Assembly (NCBI GenBank): GCA_016718205.1
Contig: JADKEB010000033.1
Coordinates: 310,001-374,000, forward strand
Origin: Saprospiraceae bacterium
GTDB taxonomy: Bacteria > Bacteroidota > Bacteroidia > Chitinophagales > Saprospiraceae
Reading direction: 5' to 3'
Length of the DNA stretch: 64,000 nt
A program made the position numbers and the translations under genes. The notes beneath the pieces were generated by a model. That model did not search any database and was not told the DNA's origin. It worked only from the letters and a program-made list of their open reading frames with translations. Shown here piece by piece: positions 41,056 through 50,026 of the stretch. The first letter of the stretch is position 1. Every line of letters starts with the position of its first letter.

Positions 41056-41771
41056 TTGACTAAATATTTCCAATCTTTTGTTTCTTTGTGGAATAATTGC
41101 TATACATTGTTCAGAATACTCGCCAATTTAATATCAGTTTTATTTCATCCACTGTTCATCATAGGATATGTGATGTTGTACCTGATGTGGGCAAATCCTT
41201 ACTTGTTTGGGTTTTCCGGAGATAAAGCAGAGGGATTGGTGGTCATTTCGATTGTTAGTATTTCAGTGGTATTTCCGATGATATCCATATTGATGATGAA
41301 GGCCTTAGGATTGATCAGCAGTATGGAGATGAGGATAAAAATGAAAGAATTGGTCCGCTGATTGTCACTGGATTATTTTATATGTGGTTGTATGTCAATA
41401 TCAGGAACAATGATAATATCCCTGCAGCCTTATCTTTTTTTGTATTGGGATGTACCATATCAGTATTTTCAGCACTTACCATCAATAGTTTTACAAAAAT
41501 CAGCTTGCACACCATTGCCGCAGGTGGTTTGGTGACAGGAATGACATATATTTTATACAACTTTTCCTACGGACATCTTGATGTTGCGATACCCTCGCTC
41601 CAGACACAATTCAGAATGAGTGACAGATTGATTTTAATGATGATTTTACTTGTAGCCGGTGCAGTAGGTGCATCCAGACTGTATCTGAAGGCGCATAAAG
41701 AAAATGAAATCTACGGTGGTTATCTTGTGGGTATAATATCACAAATGATTGCCATCAGAATATTTTTTTAA
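41056..41771 (+). pseudogene. Multi-pass membrane protein, frameshifted
   Basis: Two frames make one protein. 41056-41361 carries two to three membrane helices and ends SMEMRIKMKELVR. 41382-41771 (frame open from about 41335, reading DKNERIGPLIVTGLFYMWLYV) carries three to four more and ends AHKENEIYGGYLVGIISQMIAIRIFF. A one-base shift near 41332-41345 joins them as ...SMEM-KDKNERIGPLIVTG. The family is a phosphatase-like (PAP2-related) Bacteroidota membrane protein of unknown function; that relation is tentative. The start is uncertain because the frame opens at a TTG overlapping a promoter-like box. It may be a sequence error rather than a true mutation. Confidence 0.6.
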
Positions 41772-41796
41772 TAAGAATCATAATATAAATACTAAA

Positions 41797-42612
41797 ATGG
41801 AAGATTTAAAAAACCTTATAGAAAAACTATGGGATGACAGAAGCCATATCACATCACCCGGTTCACAGGATGCCATCCGGGAAGTGGTTGAAATGGTGGA
41901 TAAAGGTCAATTGCGGGTAGCTGAGCCGGACGGTGATGGTTGGAAAGTCAATGACTGGGTTAAAAAGGCGATAGTTTTGTTTTTTCCTATTCAGAAGATG
42001 AAAACTATAGAAGTCGGTCCTTTTGAATTTCACGATAAGATTCCTCTCAAAAAGAATTTTGCTGAACAGGGTGTTCGTGTGGTGCCACACGCTATTGCCA
42101 GATATGGATGTTTTATAGAGTCAGGGGCTATTCTGATGCCTTCATACGTCAATATAGGTGCATATGTAGGAGCAGGTACAATGGTAGATACATGGGCAAC
42201 CATAGGTTCATGTGCCCAGATTGGCAAAAATGTTCATTTGTCAGGAGGTGTAGGTATCGGAGGTGTTTTGGAGCCACCACAGGCCAGCCCTACGATCATA
42301 GAAGACAACTGTTTTATTGGCAGCAGGTGTATCGTTGTGGAAGGAGTGAGAGTAAGGAAAGAAGCAGTGCTCGGTGCCAATGTGGTATTGACCCAATCTA
42401 CTCATATCATTGATGTCACTGGTAATGAACCGGTCATATACAAAGGAGAGGTGCCTGAAAGGTCGGTTGTCATTCCGGGTAGTTACACAAAAAAGTTTCC
42501 CGCAGGTGATTATCAGGTGAGCTGTGCTTTGATCATAGGTCAGAGAAAACCATCTACAGACACCAAGGTTTCACTTAATGATGCCTTAAGAGAATACAAT
42601 GTAGCAGTTTAA
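41797..42612 (+). CDS. dapD: 2,3,4,5-tetrahydropyridine-2,6-dicarboxylate N-succinyltransferase
   Basis: 271 residues from ATG at 41797 (upstream in-frame codons overlap the previous gene). The helical N-terminus (EDLKNLIEKLWDDR) precedes a left-handed beta-helix of hexapeptide repeats, with FIESGAILMPSYVNIGAYVG, TMVDTWATIGSCAQIGKNVH and GGVGIGGVLEPPQASP. It succinylates tetrahydrodipicolinate from succinyl-CoA in the lysine/diaminopimelate pathway. The PBP4-like gene for peptidoglycan follows after 30 bases. Confidence 0.96.
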   Translation: MEDLKNLIEKLWDDRSHITSPGSQDAIREVVEMVDKGQLRVAEPDGDGWKVNDWVKKAIVLFFPIQKMKTIEVGPFEFHDKIPLKKNFAEQGVRVVPHAIARYGCFIESGAILMPSYVNIGAYVGAGTMVDTWATIGSCAQIGKNVHLSGGVGIGGVLEPPQASPTIIEDNCFIGSRCIVVEGVRVRKEAVLGANVVLTQSTHIIDVTGNEPVIYKGEVPERSVVIPGSYTKKFPAGDYQVSCALIIGQRKPSTDTKVSLNDALREYNVAV

Positions 42613-42642
42613 TGTAGCCAAAAAAAGTTATAAAATAGAAAA

Positions 42643-43956
42643 ATGAAGTTGATTATAAAAATACTTTTCCCCATATTTGTTTTGGTCATAATGTCTTGCT
42701 CCACAAAAAAGAAATTGCCAGCTTCTGTTTTTTCACTGGATCAGGCCATTGATACATCTAAGGTATTGGCCACCGGGTTTTCAGGAGTACATATTACTGA
42801 TCTCAATACAAGTGAGGTCATATTTAGCAGAAATGCGTCAAAGTATTTTGTTCCGGCGTCCAATACCAAAATCTTTACCCTGTTTGCATCCTTAAACTAT
42901 CTGAGAGACTCCATTCCAGCTCTGAAATATGTTGAAACAGACACATCTTTGACCTTTTGGGGTACTGGAGACCCTACTTTTATGCATAGTTTGTTTCCTG
43001 CATCAGCCACACTCGATTTTCTGAAGTCTAATTCTCAATCGAAAAAACTGTTTCAATCATACGGTCATGCTAACATTAAACATTTTGGTGAAGGATGGAT
43101 GTGGGACGACTTTAATGATTACTATCAGGCTGAGATCACGACCTTTCCGGCATATGGCAATGTGCTCACTATCAAAAAAGATAGTACCGGTATCAAGGGA
43201 AATCCGGAATATGCGATGAACAGAACTATAATGACTCCTCAGACAAAAATCGTAAAAAGAAGTCCCGAGTTTAATCAGTTTTTATTGCCGGCATTGTTAG
43301 ATACTATAAAGACTTATTATCAGGAGATACCGTACAAGGATGCCGAAAATGTCAATCGTCAGATATTGGAGAGCCTGATTGGTACAAAAATTAATCCAAT
43401 AAATTTACCATTACCCGATGATGCAGAAACAGTCTATTCTATTCCTACCGATACGGTACTTAGAAGGATGATGCAGGTGAGTGATAATATGCTGGCAGAA
43501 CAACTATTGCTTTTGACTGGTTTGACACAAAATGACACCATTTCATCAGAATTTTCCATAGAAAATGTCAAAACAACTCTTTTGAAAGATTTGATTGATA
43601 GCCCAATTTGGGTTGATGGTTCCGGCCTTTCTAAATACAATATGATGACTCCACGATCTATCACACAACTGTTGAAAAAAATGCATCAACAGACCGACGA
43701 ACAAAGGTTGTTTTCGCTTATGGCTATCGGAGGACAAAATGGATCGCTCAGAAATATGTTTAAGGGTAACGATGGTCCTTACATTTTTGCAAAAACGGGA
43801 AGCCTGGCTGCTGTGTACAACCTGAGCGGCTACATGATTACCAGATCCGGAAGAAAGTTGATATTCAGTTTTATGAACAACAATTTCAGCGGTTCGGCAG
43901 CTCCTGTACGTAAGGAGGTTGAAAGGGTGTTGAATTTGATAAGGGAGAAATATTGA
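42643..43956 (+). CDS. D-alanyl-D-alanine carboxypeptidase/endopeptidase (PBP4, S13), lipoprotein
   Basis: 437 residues. A lipobox (VIMSC, Cys19) suggests a lipid-anchored periplasmic protein. Active-site motifs of peptidase S13 are SxxK at S73-N-T-K76 (VPASNTKIFTL), SDN in MQVSDNMLAEQL, and KTG in FAKTGSLAAVYNLSGY. A domain is inserted between the first two motifs, as in PBP4. It trims or cuts peptide cross-links in peptidoglycan. Short spacing to dapD suggests a shared transcript for cell-wall precursor and remodelling. Confidence 0.92.
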   Translation: MKLIIKILFPIFVLVIMSCSTKKKLPASVFSLDQAIDTSKVLATGFSGVHITDLNTSEVIFSRNASKYFVPASNTKIFTLFASLNYLRDSIPALKYVETDTSLTFWGTGDPTFMHSLFPASATLDFLKSNSQSKKLFQSYGHANIKHFGEGWMWDDFNDYYQAEITTFPAYGNVLTIKKDSTGIKGNPEYAMNRTIMTPQTKIVKRSPEFNQFLLPALLDTIKTYYQEIPYKDAENVNRQILESLIGTKINPINLPLPDDAETVYSIPTDTVLRRMMQVSDNMLAEQLLLLTGLTQNDTISSEFSIENVKTTLLKDLIDSPIWVDGSGLSKYNMMTPRSITQLLKKMHQQTDEQRLFSLMAIGGQNGSLRNMFKGNDGPYIFAKTGSLAAVYNLSGYMITRSGRKLIFSFMNNNFSGSAAPVRKEVERVLNLIREKY

Positions 43957-44318
43957 ATTTTCTCGTTAATTTTTCTGTTATTTATTATTGTAATTATCAG
44001 TTGCCCAAACGCACCTAAAGATGACACTCATCATCAACCCAAATGACGTATTACACATTGGCGATTATTTTTGAAAAAATAACGGTTTTAAAAACTTAAC
44101 TTTACGACCAGCTTTAATGATAAATATACATGGCAAGAATAAATAAATCGACAAAGATTACTACTCTTAAACCCATTGAGCAGTATGATTATAAGGACAA
44201 ACAAAGACGAACAAACCGCTAAGGGACCTAGTCGCCGAAGCTATTTTTTCCAGAAAAAAATGTTGATGTAAAAAATAATTGACATAAGTGGAATTGAATT
44301 ATTAAAAATTATACGGTT
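43957..44318. other. Intergenic region with a methyltransferase relic
   Basis: Apart from the relic at 44130-44222, no gene is seen. The region is AT-rich. Confidence 0.5.
44130..44222 (+). pseudogene. N-terminal relic of a DNA methyltransferase (Mod-like)
   Basis: A 30-codon frame reads MARINKSTKITTLKPIEQYD, then YKDKQRRTNR. The pattern ...LKPIEQYxxKDKxRxNNP is the opening I associate with site-specific adenine methyltransferases (type III Mod or similar). A frameshift/stop after RTNR ends it, and no catalytic motif remains before the ATPase gene starts at 44319. A lost restriction-modification gene beside a defence-like ATPase fits a decaying defence locus. Recognition is from memory of the family start only. 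Confidence 0.4.
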
Positions 44319-46022
44319 ATGATCAGTAAAATAAGAATAAAGAATTTCAGGCAAATAAAAGATCAAACGATTGAATTTCAACAAGCAGTGGTCGTTATTG
44401 GTCCCAATAATGGAGGGAAAAGTACCTTATTACAAGCAATTTCACTTTTTGCAATTGCTATACGTGCTTGGGGTACTGGAAGAATAAATAAAAAAAGTAA
44501 GGCCCAAAAAAGAACAGGCGTTGCTATAAACCTCGAAGATATATTGAATATTCCTATTTCTGAATTTAAAGAATTGTGGACGGACTTGATTGTACGCGAA
44601 GGTATTACCAATGAAGAAGGAAAACCAACTGCAAAAAATATCAGGATTCAGATCATTGCTGAGGGATTTACTTTAAATGAAGCATGGAGTACTGGATTTG
44701 AATTTGATTACGGACGAGATAGTTTAATTTATGCGAGATTAACTCAAAATGATGATGGGAATTATTTTGATTTTCCTGAAGTGTTGCTAAAAGAGAAAAT
44801 AGGATTCTTACCTTCTGTTGCTGGATTAAAACCTACTGAAGATAAATTAGAAATTGGGTCAATATTAAGATACATAGGCAACGGTAATACATCAGACGTT
44901 TTAAGAAATGTTTGTTTTTTACTTTATAATAAAGATGATAAAAATCTATGGAATAAATTTGTAGCTGAGATTGAAGCACTTTTTAGGGTAACTTTAAATT
45001 CGCCTAGATATATACCGACAACTGGGCTATTGAAGATGAGTTATAATGAAGGTAATAAAAAAAACGTAGATTTATCTTCCCTTGGTAGTGGTTCTAAGCA
45101 AGCTATTTTATTATTTGCATATTTACTTGCATTTCCTAATACTGTTAATTTATTGGATGAACCTGATGCTCATCTAGAAGTAATAAGGCAATCAAATATA
45201 TATGATAAAATTTCAGACATTGCTAAAAAAAGTAATAGTCAATTAATTATAGCTAGTCATTCTGAAAGTGTAATGAATCGAGCATTTGGGAAGGATCAAG
45301 TTATTTCTGGAATTTTTGGTGAATTTGAACAAGTTAATCAGGAAAAATACATTAAATCTGTTTTGCGGGATATTGGTTATGAAGAGTTTTTAATTGCGAG
45401 ACAACGTCCCTATATACTATATTTCGAAGGAACGACCGATTTGGATTTTATCAAAGCATTTTGTAAAAAACTTGAATTAATAGAACATGTTAGATTCTTG
45501 GAAGAAAAGGTGTTTCCCTATCCTGTTGGAAATGACGTTAATAGAGTTAAAGCGCATTTTGCTTCATTAAAAAGTTTCATACCTAACATTAAGGGATATG
45601 CCATTTTTGATAATTTGAAAAAACAAATCGAAAATAATCAAAAAGGTTTGATAATAAAACAATGGAGTAGAAATGAAATCGAGAATTATTTACCATTACC
45701 AAAAACATTATTAAGTTATTCCAATTTCCAACAATTTGGACCAATATGGAATGCAAGACTTAATGAAATTATTGAAGGAAATACACCGCCTTTAGCGTTT
45801 AAGGATATGAAAAACAACTTTTGGATATCAACTAAAATAAGTGATGATTATTTATCACCATTATTTGAACAATATTTTGATGATGCTGGAATACCAAGAG
45901 GGGTCATGGATAAATCAAAATTTTATCAGTTGGTTGAATATATAGATCCTACCTTACTAGACAAAGAATTGATTGATATGTTAAATAGTTTCTATAATCA
46001 CTTTAATGGTGAAGAAAATTAA
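44319..46022 (+). CDS. AAA/ABC-type ATPase with TOPRIM/DUF4435-like C-terminus (OLD/PARIS-like)
   Basis: 567 residues. The ABC-type ATPase half (about 1-345) has Walker A GPNNGGKST (28-36), signature-like SSLGSGSKQAILL, Walker B NLLDEPDAHLE and the switch His in IIASHSES, so it is probably active. The C-terminal half has YILYFEGTTDLDFIKAFCKKL, GYAIFDNLKK and SRNEIENYLPLP, in the layout of TOPRIM-like DUF4435 modules (EGxxDxxF ... D ... IENYL). OLD nucleases and the PARIS system (AriA ATPase with AriB DUF4435) combine these parts. A DNA- or tRNA-cutting, phage-responsive role is inference. It is a single gene inserted where thrC might be expected, with AT-rich codons unlike its neighbours. Confidence 0.75.
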   Translation: MISKIRIKNFRQIKDQTIEFQQAVVVIGPNNGGKSTLLQAISLFAIAIRAWGTGRINKKSKAQKRTGVAINLEDILNIPISEFKELWTDLIVREGITNEEGKPTAKNIRIQIIAEGFTLNEAWSTGFEFDYGRDSLIYARLTQNDDGNYFDFPEVLLKEKIGFLPSVAGLKPTEDKLEIGSILRYIGNGNTSDVLRNVCFLLYNKDDKNLWNKFVAEIEALFRVTLNSPRYIPTTGLLKMSYNEGNKKNVDLSSLGSGSKQAILLFAYLLAFPNTVNLLDEPDAHLEVIRQSNIYDKISDIAKKSNSQLIIASHSESVMNRAFGKDQVISGIFGEFEQVNQEKYIKSVLRDIGYEEFLIARQRPYILYFEGTTDLDFIKAFCKKLELIEHVRFLEEKVFPYPVGNDVNRVKAHFASLKSFIPNIKGYAIFDNLKKQIENNQKGLIIKQWSRNEIENYLPLPKTLLSYSNFQQFGPIWNARLNEIIEGNTPPLAFKDMKNNFWISTKISDDYLSPLFEQYFDDAGIPRGVMDKSKFYQLVEYIDPTLLDKELIDMLNSFYNHFNGEEN

Positions 46023-46125
46023 ATTTAGGAATAAAACCGGTAAAGGAAAAAATAGAACATGAATTCATTTTCCCAATTTTGATTAGGATTGACAATTTGA
46101 TAAAAGCATTAAATTATCCATAATT

Positions 46126-47061
46126 TTAAAACCTCACCGCACCTTCGTGATTAATTTTTGATCGATAGGTTGTCACAGGTACTTTTTTGATCTGGTACAG
46201 TTTTTCAGCAAGGACAGATATTTCTTCGGCTATCCCGGTATTATCACACAGAGCAAACATAGACGGCCCGGCACCACTGATACTGAAACCAAGTGCTCCT
46301 GCTTTCAATGCAATATCTTTCATTTCGTAGAAATGAGGTATCAGATGCGCCCGTTGGGGTTCCACCAAAAGGTCTTGCAAAGATCTGGAAATAAGTCCAA
46401 AATCCGATGTATACATGCCCGCTACAAAAGCTCCTAAATTGCCATTTTGACGCACTACATCTTTGAAGCTGACTTCGCTTTTCAGTATACCACGGGACTC
46501 TCTGGTGAGTACTTCTACATGCGGATAAATCACTACTGCATTCAGGCCATGAGGTATATGCAATTTTTTTACATCCAGTGTTTCATTATCTCTGATGAGA
46601 AGCATACCTCCCATGAGAGAGGGACCAACATTGTCAGCGTGGAAGGCACCATCAGCAATTTGTTCTCCTTCCACCGCAAATCTAAGTATATCGTATTTAC
46701 TCAATCCGGTGTGCAAAAGCTCATTTACTGCAAAAACACCTCCTGCCGCACTGGCTGCTGATGATCCAAGCCCGCTCCCGAAAGGCATTTTTTTATGGAT
46801 TTCCATTTCGAGAGGACGGTCTGTCTCACCGATATGCTCCAGCAGTCTGTAAGCGGCGTATCCTGCTGTGTTTTTCATAATATCATACGGTAATTTGCCG
46901 CCCGCACCCTGGATCTCCGTAATCACCAATCCTGGCTTGCTACCTTCCCTGATGATGATTTCATCGCCTGGTTTTTCGAGCGCAAAACCCAAAATATCAA
47001 AACCCACTGCTACATTGGCCACAGAGGCCGGTGCAAATACCTTAATTCCTGGCTTAGCCAT
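46126..47061 (-). CDS. thrB: Homoserine kinase
   Basis: 311 residues of the GHMP kinase family: VFAPASVANVAVGFDILGFAL at the N-terminus, the ATP loop PFGSGLGSSAASAAGG (about 88-104) and a C-terminal SISGAGPSMFALCD. It phosphorylates L-homoserine for threonine synthesis. It lies 29 bases after thrA in the same operon. thrC, the usual third gene, is absent; the convergent ATPase gene occupies that place. Confidence 0.96.
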   Translation of the reverse strand: MAKPGIKVFAPASVANVAVGFDILGFALEKPGDEIIIREGSKPGLVITEIQGAGGKLPYDIMKNTAGYAAYRLLEHIGETDRPLEMEIHKKMPFGSGLGSSAASAAGGVFAVNELLHTGLSKYDILRFAVEGEQIADGAFHADNVGPSLMGGMLLIRDNETLDVKKLHIPHGLNAVVIYPHVEVLTRESRGILKSEVSFKDVVRQNGNLGAFVAGMYTSDFGLISRSLQDLLVEPQRAHLIPHFYEMKDIALKAGALGFSISGAGPSMFALCDNTGIAEEISVLAEKLYQIKKVPVTTYRSKINHEGAVRF

Positions 47062-47090
47062 AATATCTTTAGTTTTCGATTGAATACATA

Positions 47091-49544
47091 TTAATTTCCG
47101 GCACTGATGATTTCGGCGAAGATACCTGCGGCAGTAACCTCTGCTCCGGCTCCGGGTCCTCGTACCACCAACGGCCTTTGTTTGTAACGCTGAGTGGTAA
47201 ATACTATCATATTATCACTACCACCGAGATTATAAAACGGGCTATCAGGTCCTGCTATTTCTACACCACAAGATACTTTTCCATCCTGTGCTTTGGCGAC
47301 AAACCTCAATACACCTTTTTGTGACCTCGCTTTTTCCAGCAATCTGTTGAAATGTTCATCTTCTTTTTCCAACGCTGCAAAAAATCCATCCACATCTTTT
47401 GGTATCGTACAACTATCCGGCAATATGGGGCTTATCATCACATCATCCGTTTCAACCTCATATCCGGCTTCCCGGGCAAGGATGGTGATTTTTCTTTTGA
47501 CATCCGCACCGGAGAGATCATCTCTTGGGTCAGGTTCTGTGTACCCCAGCTCTCTGGCTTCTTTAACCAACGTGCTAAATGGTCTTGTCCCATCAAAATG
47601 ATTAAATATGTATGAAATGGATCCGGAAAGAACCGCTTCAATGGTCAGAATTCTGTCACCACTATGGATCAGGTTTCTTAAAGTTGAAATAACAGGTAAT
47701 CCGGCACCAACGTTCGTTTCAAAAAGAAACTCTACATTGTTCTTTTTTGCCAATTGTTTGATGTGATTGTAGTTGGTATATGCAGAAGATGCGGCTATTT
47801 TATTGGGTGTGGCAACAGAAATACTTGCATTCAATACCTGATGATACAAATCCGGAATGGCACTGTCGGCAGTATTATCAATAAATATTGAATTGGACAT
47901 ATTCATAGCAATCATTTTATCAATGAATGATTGGATATTTGAGTTTGACTCAGAGGATTTGAGTTGATTTTCCCAATCACTCAGTTTGATGCCGTTTTCA
48001 TCAAAAATCATTTTTTTAGTGTTGGCGAGACCGCAAACTTTTATCTCAAGGCTGTTTTGAGACTTCAGTGTTTCATTCTGTTCTCTCATCTGACGCAACA
48101 AGGTGCTACCGATCAATCCTACACCAATCATAAACACGTGAATACGTTTTGTATTGGACAGGAAGAATGAATCGTGGATGGCATTGAGGGCTTTGGTTTC
48201 ATCATGTTTGCTGATGACAAATGAAATATTCAGTTCAGAACTTCCCTGAGCAATTGCGATCACATTGATACCGTTTTTTCCTAATCCTTCAAATAATCTG
48301 CCCGCAACACCCGGGACATTTTTCATTTGTTCGCCCACGATAGCCACGACACACAAATCCGTTTCGGCTTTTACCGGTTCTATCAGATTATCCTCGATTT
48401 CTTTTTCAAACTCTTCGGAAATGGCAATAATCGCTTTTTTAGCTTCTTTATCTGTGACAGCGATGCTGATGCTGTGTTCAGATGAAGCCTGGGTGATGAG
48501 AATGACATTGACTTTTTCCTTACCAAGTGCACTAAAAAGCCGGGCTGAAACACCGGGAACTCCCATCATACCACTGCCCTGAAGTCTGATGAGTGACAAA
48601 TTGCCCAAAGAACTGATACCTTTGATGGTAGACTTAAATGTAGGGTCGTGTTCTTTATGGATTAACGTTCCTATGAAGCCCGGATTGAAAGTATTTTTTA
48701 TATAAATGGGTATGCCTCTTCTTAATGCTGGTTGTATAGTAGGAGGATAGATGACTTTAGCACCAAAATGTGACATTTCCATCGCTTCAGCATAACTCAA
48801 TTGTGGTATAGTGAAGGCTTGTTTAACCTTCCTTGGATCACAAGTGAGTACACCGTCCACATCTGTCCAGATCTCCAGCTCATCGGCATGTAATGCACCT
48901 GCAAGGATGGCTGCTGTATAGTCAGATCCTCCTCTTCCGAGAGTAGTAGTAAGACCTCCGATGTCAGATCCAATAAAACCCGTCACGATCTGTACAGTAC
49001 CCTTCCTTTCTTTATAATATTCCTGTATGGCGGGATCTGTTAGCTTAAAATTGACCTTGGCATTGCCAAATTCTTTATTGGTTTTTATGATTTGACGTGC
49101 ATCAAGAAATGCTGCTCGAATGCCTTTTTCTTTCATGGCCTCAGCGATGATGGTATTGGCATTTCTTTCACCGAAACTGAGGACATAATCCATCGTGCGC
49201 GGAGAAGCTTCTCTTACCAGAAATATACCCTTAAGCAGGTCTCTGAGTGTTTCATGATTTTCGTCCATTGAAATACTCAGAGAATTATAAACATCAGGAG
49301 ACAACAGTTCTTTGGCAGCATTGGAATGTCTGTCTTTAAACTGGTGGTACAATGCTATATATTTGTCTTTGCCCATGCTGGCAAGTTCACTCATCTCAAT
49401 CAGCATATCCGTGATACCACCAAAAGCGGAGAATACTATGGTAAGCTCTTCTCCTGCATCAATTCGAGGTTTTACTATGGAAATGATACTTAAAATTCTC
49501 TCTGGTGTGGCAACTGATGATCCACCAAATTTTAATACTTTCAT
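47091..49544 (-). CDS. thrA: Bifunctional aspartokinase / homoserine dehydrogenase
   Basis: 817 residues, the normal fused length. The aspartokinase domain (about 1-290) starts MKVLKFGGSSVATPERI and holds GRGGSDYTAAILAGAL. Two ACT domains (about 310-460: GVSARLFSALGKEKVNVILI, GVAGRLFEGLGKNGINVIAI) bind threonine for feedback control. The homoserine dehydrogenase domain (about 465-815) has the NAD-binding MIGVGLIGSTLL and GYTEPDPRDDLSGADVKRK. It catalyses steps one and three from aspartate to threonine and methionine. First gene of thrAB. Confidence 0.96.
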   Translation of the reverse strand: MKVLKFGGSSVATPERILSIISIVKPRIDAGEELTIVFSAFGGITDMLIEMSELASMGKDKYIALYHQFKDRHSNAAKELLSPDVYNSLSISMDENHETLRDLLKGIFLVREASPRTMDYVLSFGERNANTIIAEAMKEKGIRAAFLDARQIIKTNKEFGNAKVNFKLTDPAIQEYYKERKGTVQIVTGFIGSDIGGLTTTLGRGGSDYTAAILAGALHADELEIWTDVDGVLTCDPRKVKQAFTIPQLSYAEAMEMSHFGAKVIYPPTIQPALRRGIPIYIKNTFNPGFIGTLIHKEHDPTFKSTIKGISSLGNLSLIRLQGSGMMGVPGVSARLFSALGKEKVNVILITQASSEHSISIAVTDKEAKKAIIAISEEFEKEIEDNLIEPVKAETDLCVVAIVGEQMKNVPGVAGRLFEGLGKNGINVIAIAQGSSELNISFVISKHDETKALNAIHDSFFLSNTKRIHVFMIGVGLIGSTLLRQMREQNETLKSQNSLEIKVCGLANTKKMIFDENGIKLSDWENQLKSSESNSNIQSFIDKMIAMNMSNSIFIDNTADSAIPDLYHQVLNASISVATPNKIAASSAYTNYNHIKQLAKKNNVEFLFETNVGAGLPVISTLRNLIHSGDRILTIEAVLSGSISYIFNHFDGTRPFSTLVKEARELGYTEPDPRDDLSGADVKRKITILAREAGYEVETDDVMISPILPDSCTIPKDVDGFFAALEKEDEHFNRLLEKARSQKGVLRFVAKAQDGKVSCGVEIAGPDSPFYNLGGSDNMIVFTTQRYKQRPLVVRGPGAGAEVTAAGIFAEIISAGN

Positions 49545-49737
49545 AAATATCTTTACTATGTCCCTTAAAATAGGGCAAAATTACAACTTAGATATGGATA
49601 TATCACCATAATAGAAATGAAAACATATATTTAAAAATGGACATATGATTTGAAATTTTACAAAATGGATACCCTGCATATGGAATCTATTGAACTATAT
49701 GGATCAGCTCCTTGTTTTTATTAAAAAATATCAGTTT

Positions 49738-50022
49738 ATGAAAACCTCAATTGTATATTTTATAGCAGCATTTTTTGTCTTGACACTTTTTTCAGGATGT
49801 GCAGAAAAAACATCAGTGTACGCTTGTGTTACGGGTGAGCCTTGTGGCTTTTTATGGGGAATATTACACGGCATCATTGCACCTTTCGGGCTGATAGGGA
49901 TGGTATTTAATGATGATATTGCCGTATTTGCTACCAATAATAATGGTTTTTGGTACACATTTGGGTTTTTAATCGGCAGCGGTGGTTGGGGAATCCTCGC
50001 CGGAAAATCTAAAAAAGCTTAA
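49738..50022 (+). CDS. Small lipoprotein with membrane segments, unknown
   Basis: 94 residues from ATG at 49738; an upstream in-frame ATG at 49690 would hide the signal. A lipobox signal peptide (FAAFF...LFSGC) is followed by a short loop and two hydrophobic Gly-rich segments (FLWGILHGIIAPFGLIGMVF; GFWYTFGFLIGSGGWGILAG). No named family is recognised, though similar small proteins occur widely in Bacteroidota. Monocistronic. Confidence 0.65.
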   Translation: MKTSIVYFIAAFFVLTLFSGCAEKTSVYACVTGEPCGFLWGILHGIIAPFGLIGMVFNDDIAVFATNNNGFWYTFGFLIGSGGWGILAGKSKKA

Positions 50023-50026
50023 TAGA

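Noticed and set aside
49545..49690. Possible threonine attenuator or riboswitch upstream of thrA
   Set aside because: No leader peptide rich in Thr/Ile codons and no strong terminator/antiterminator pair were seen.
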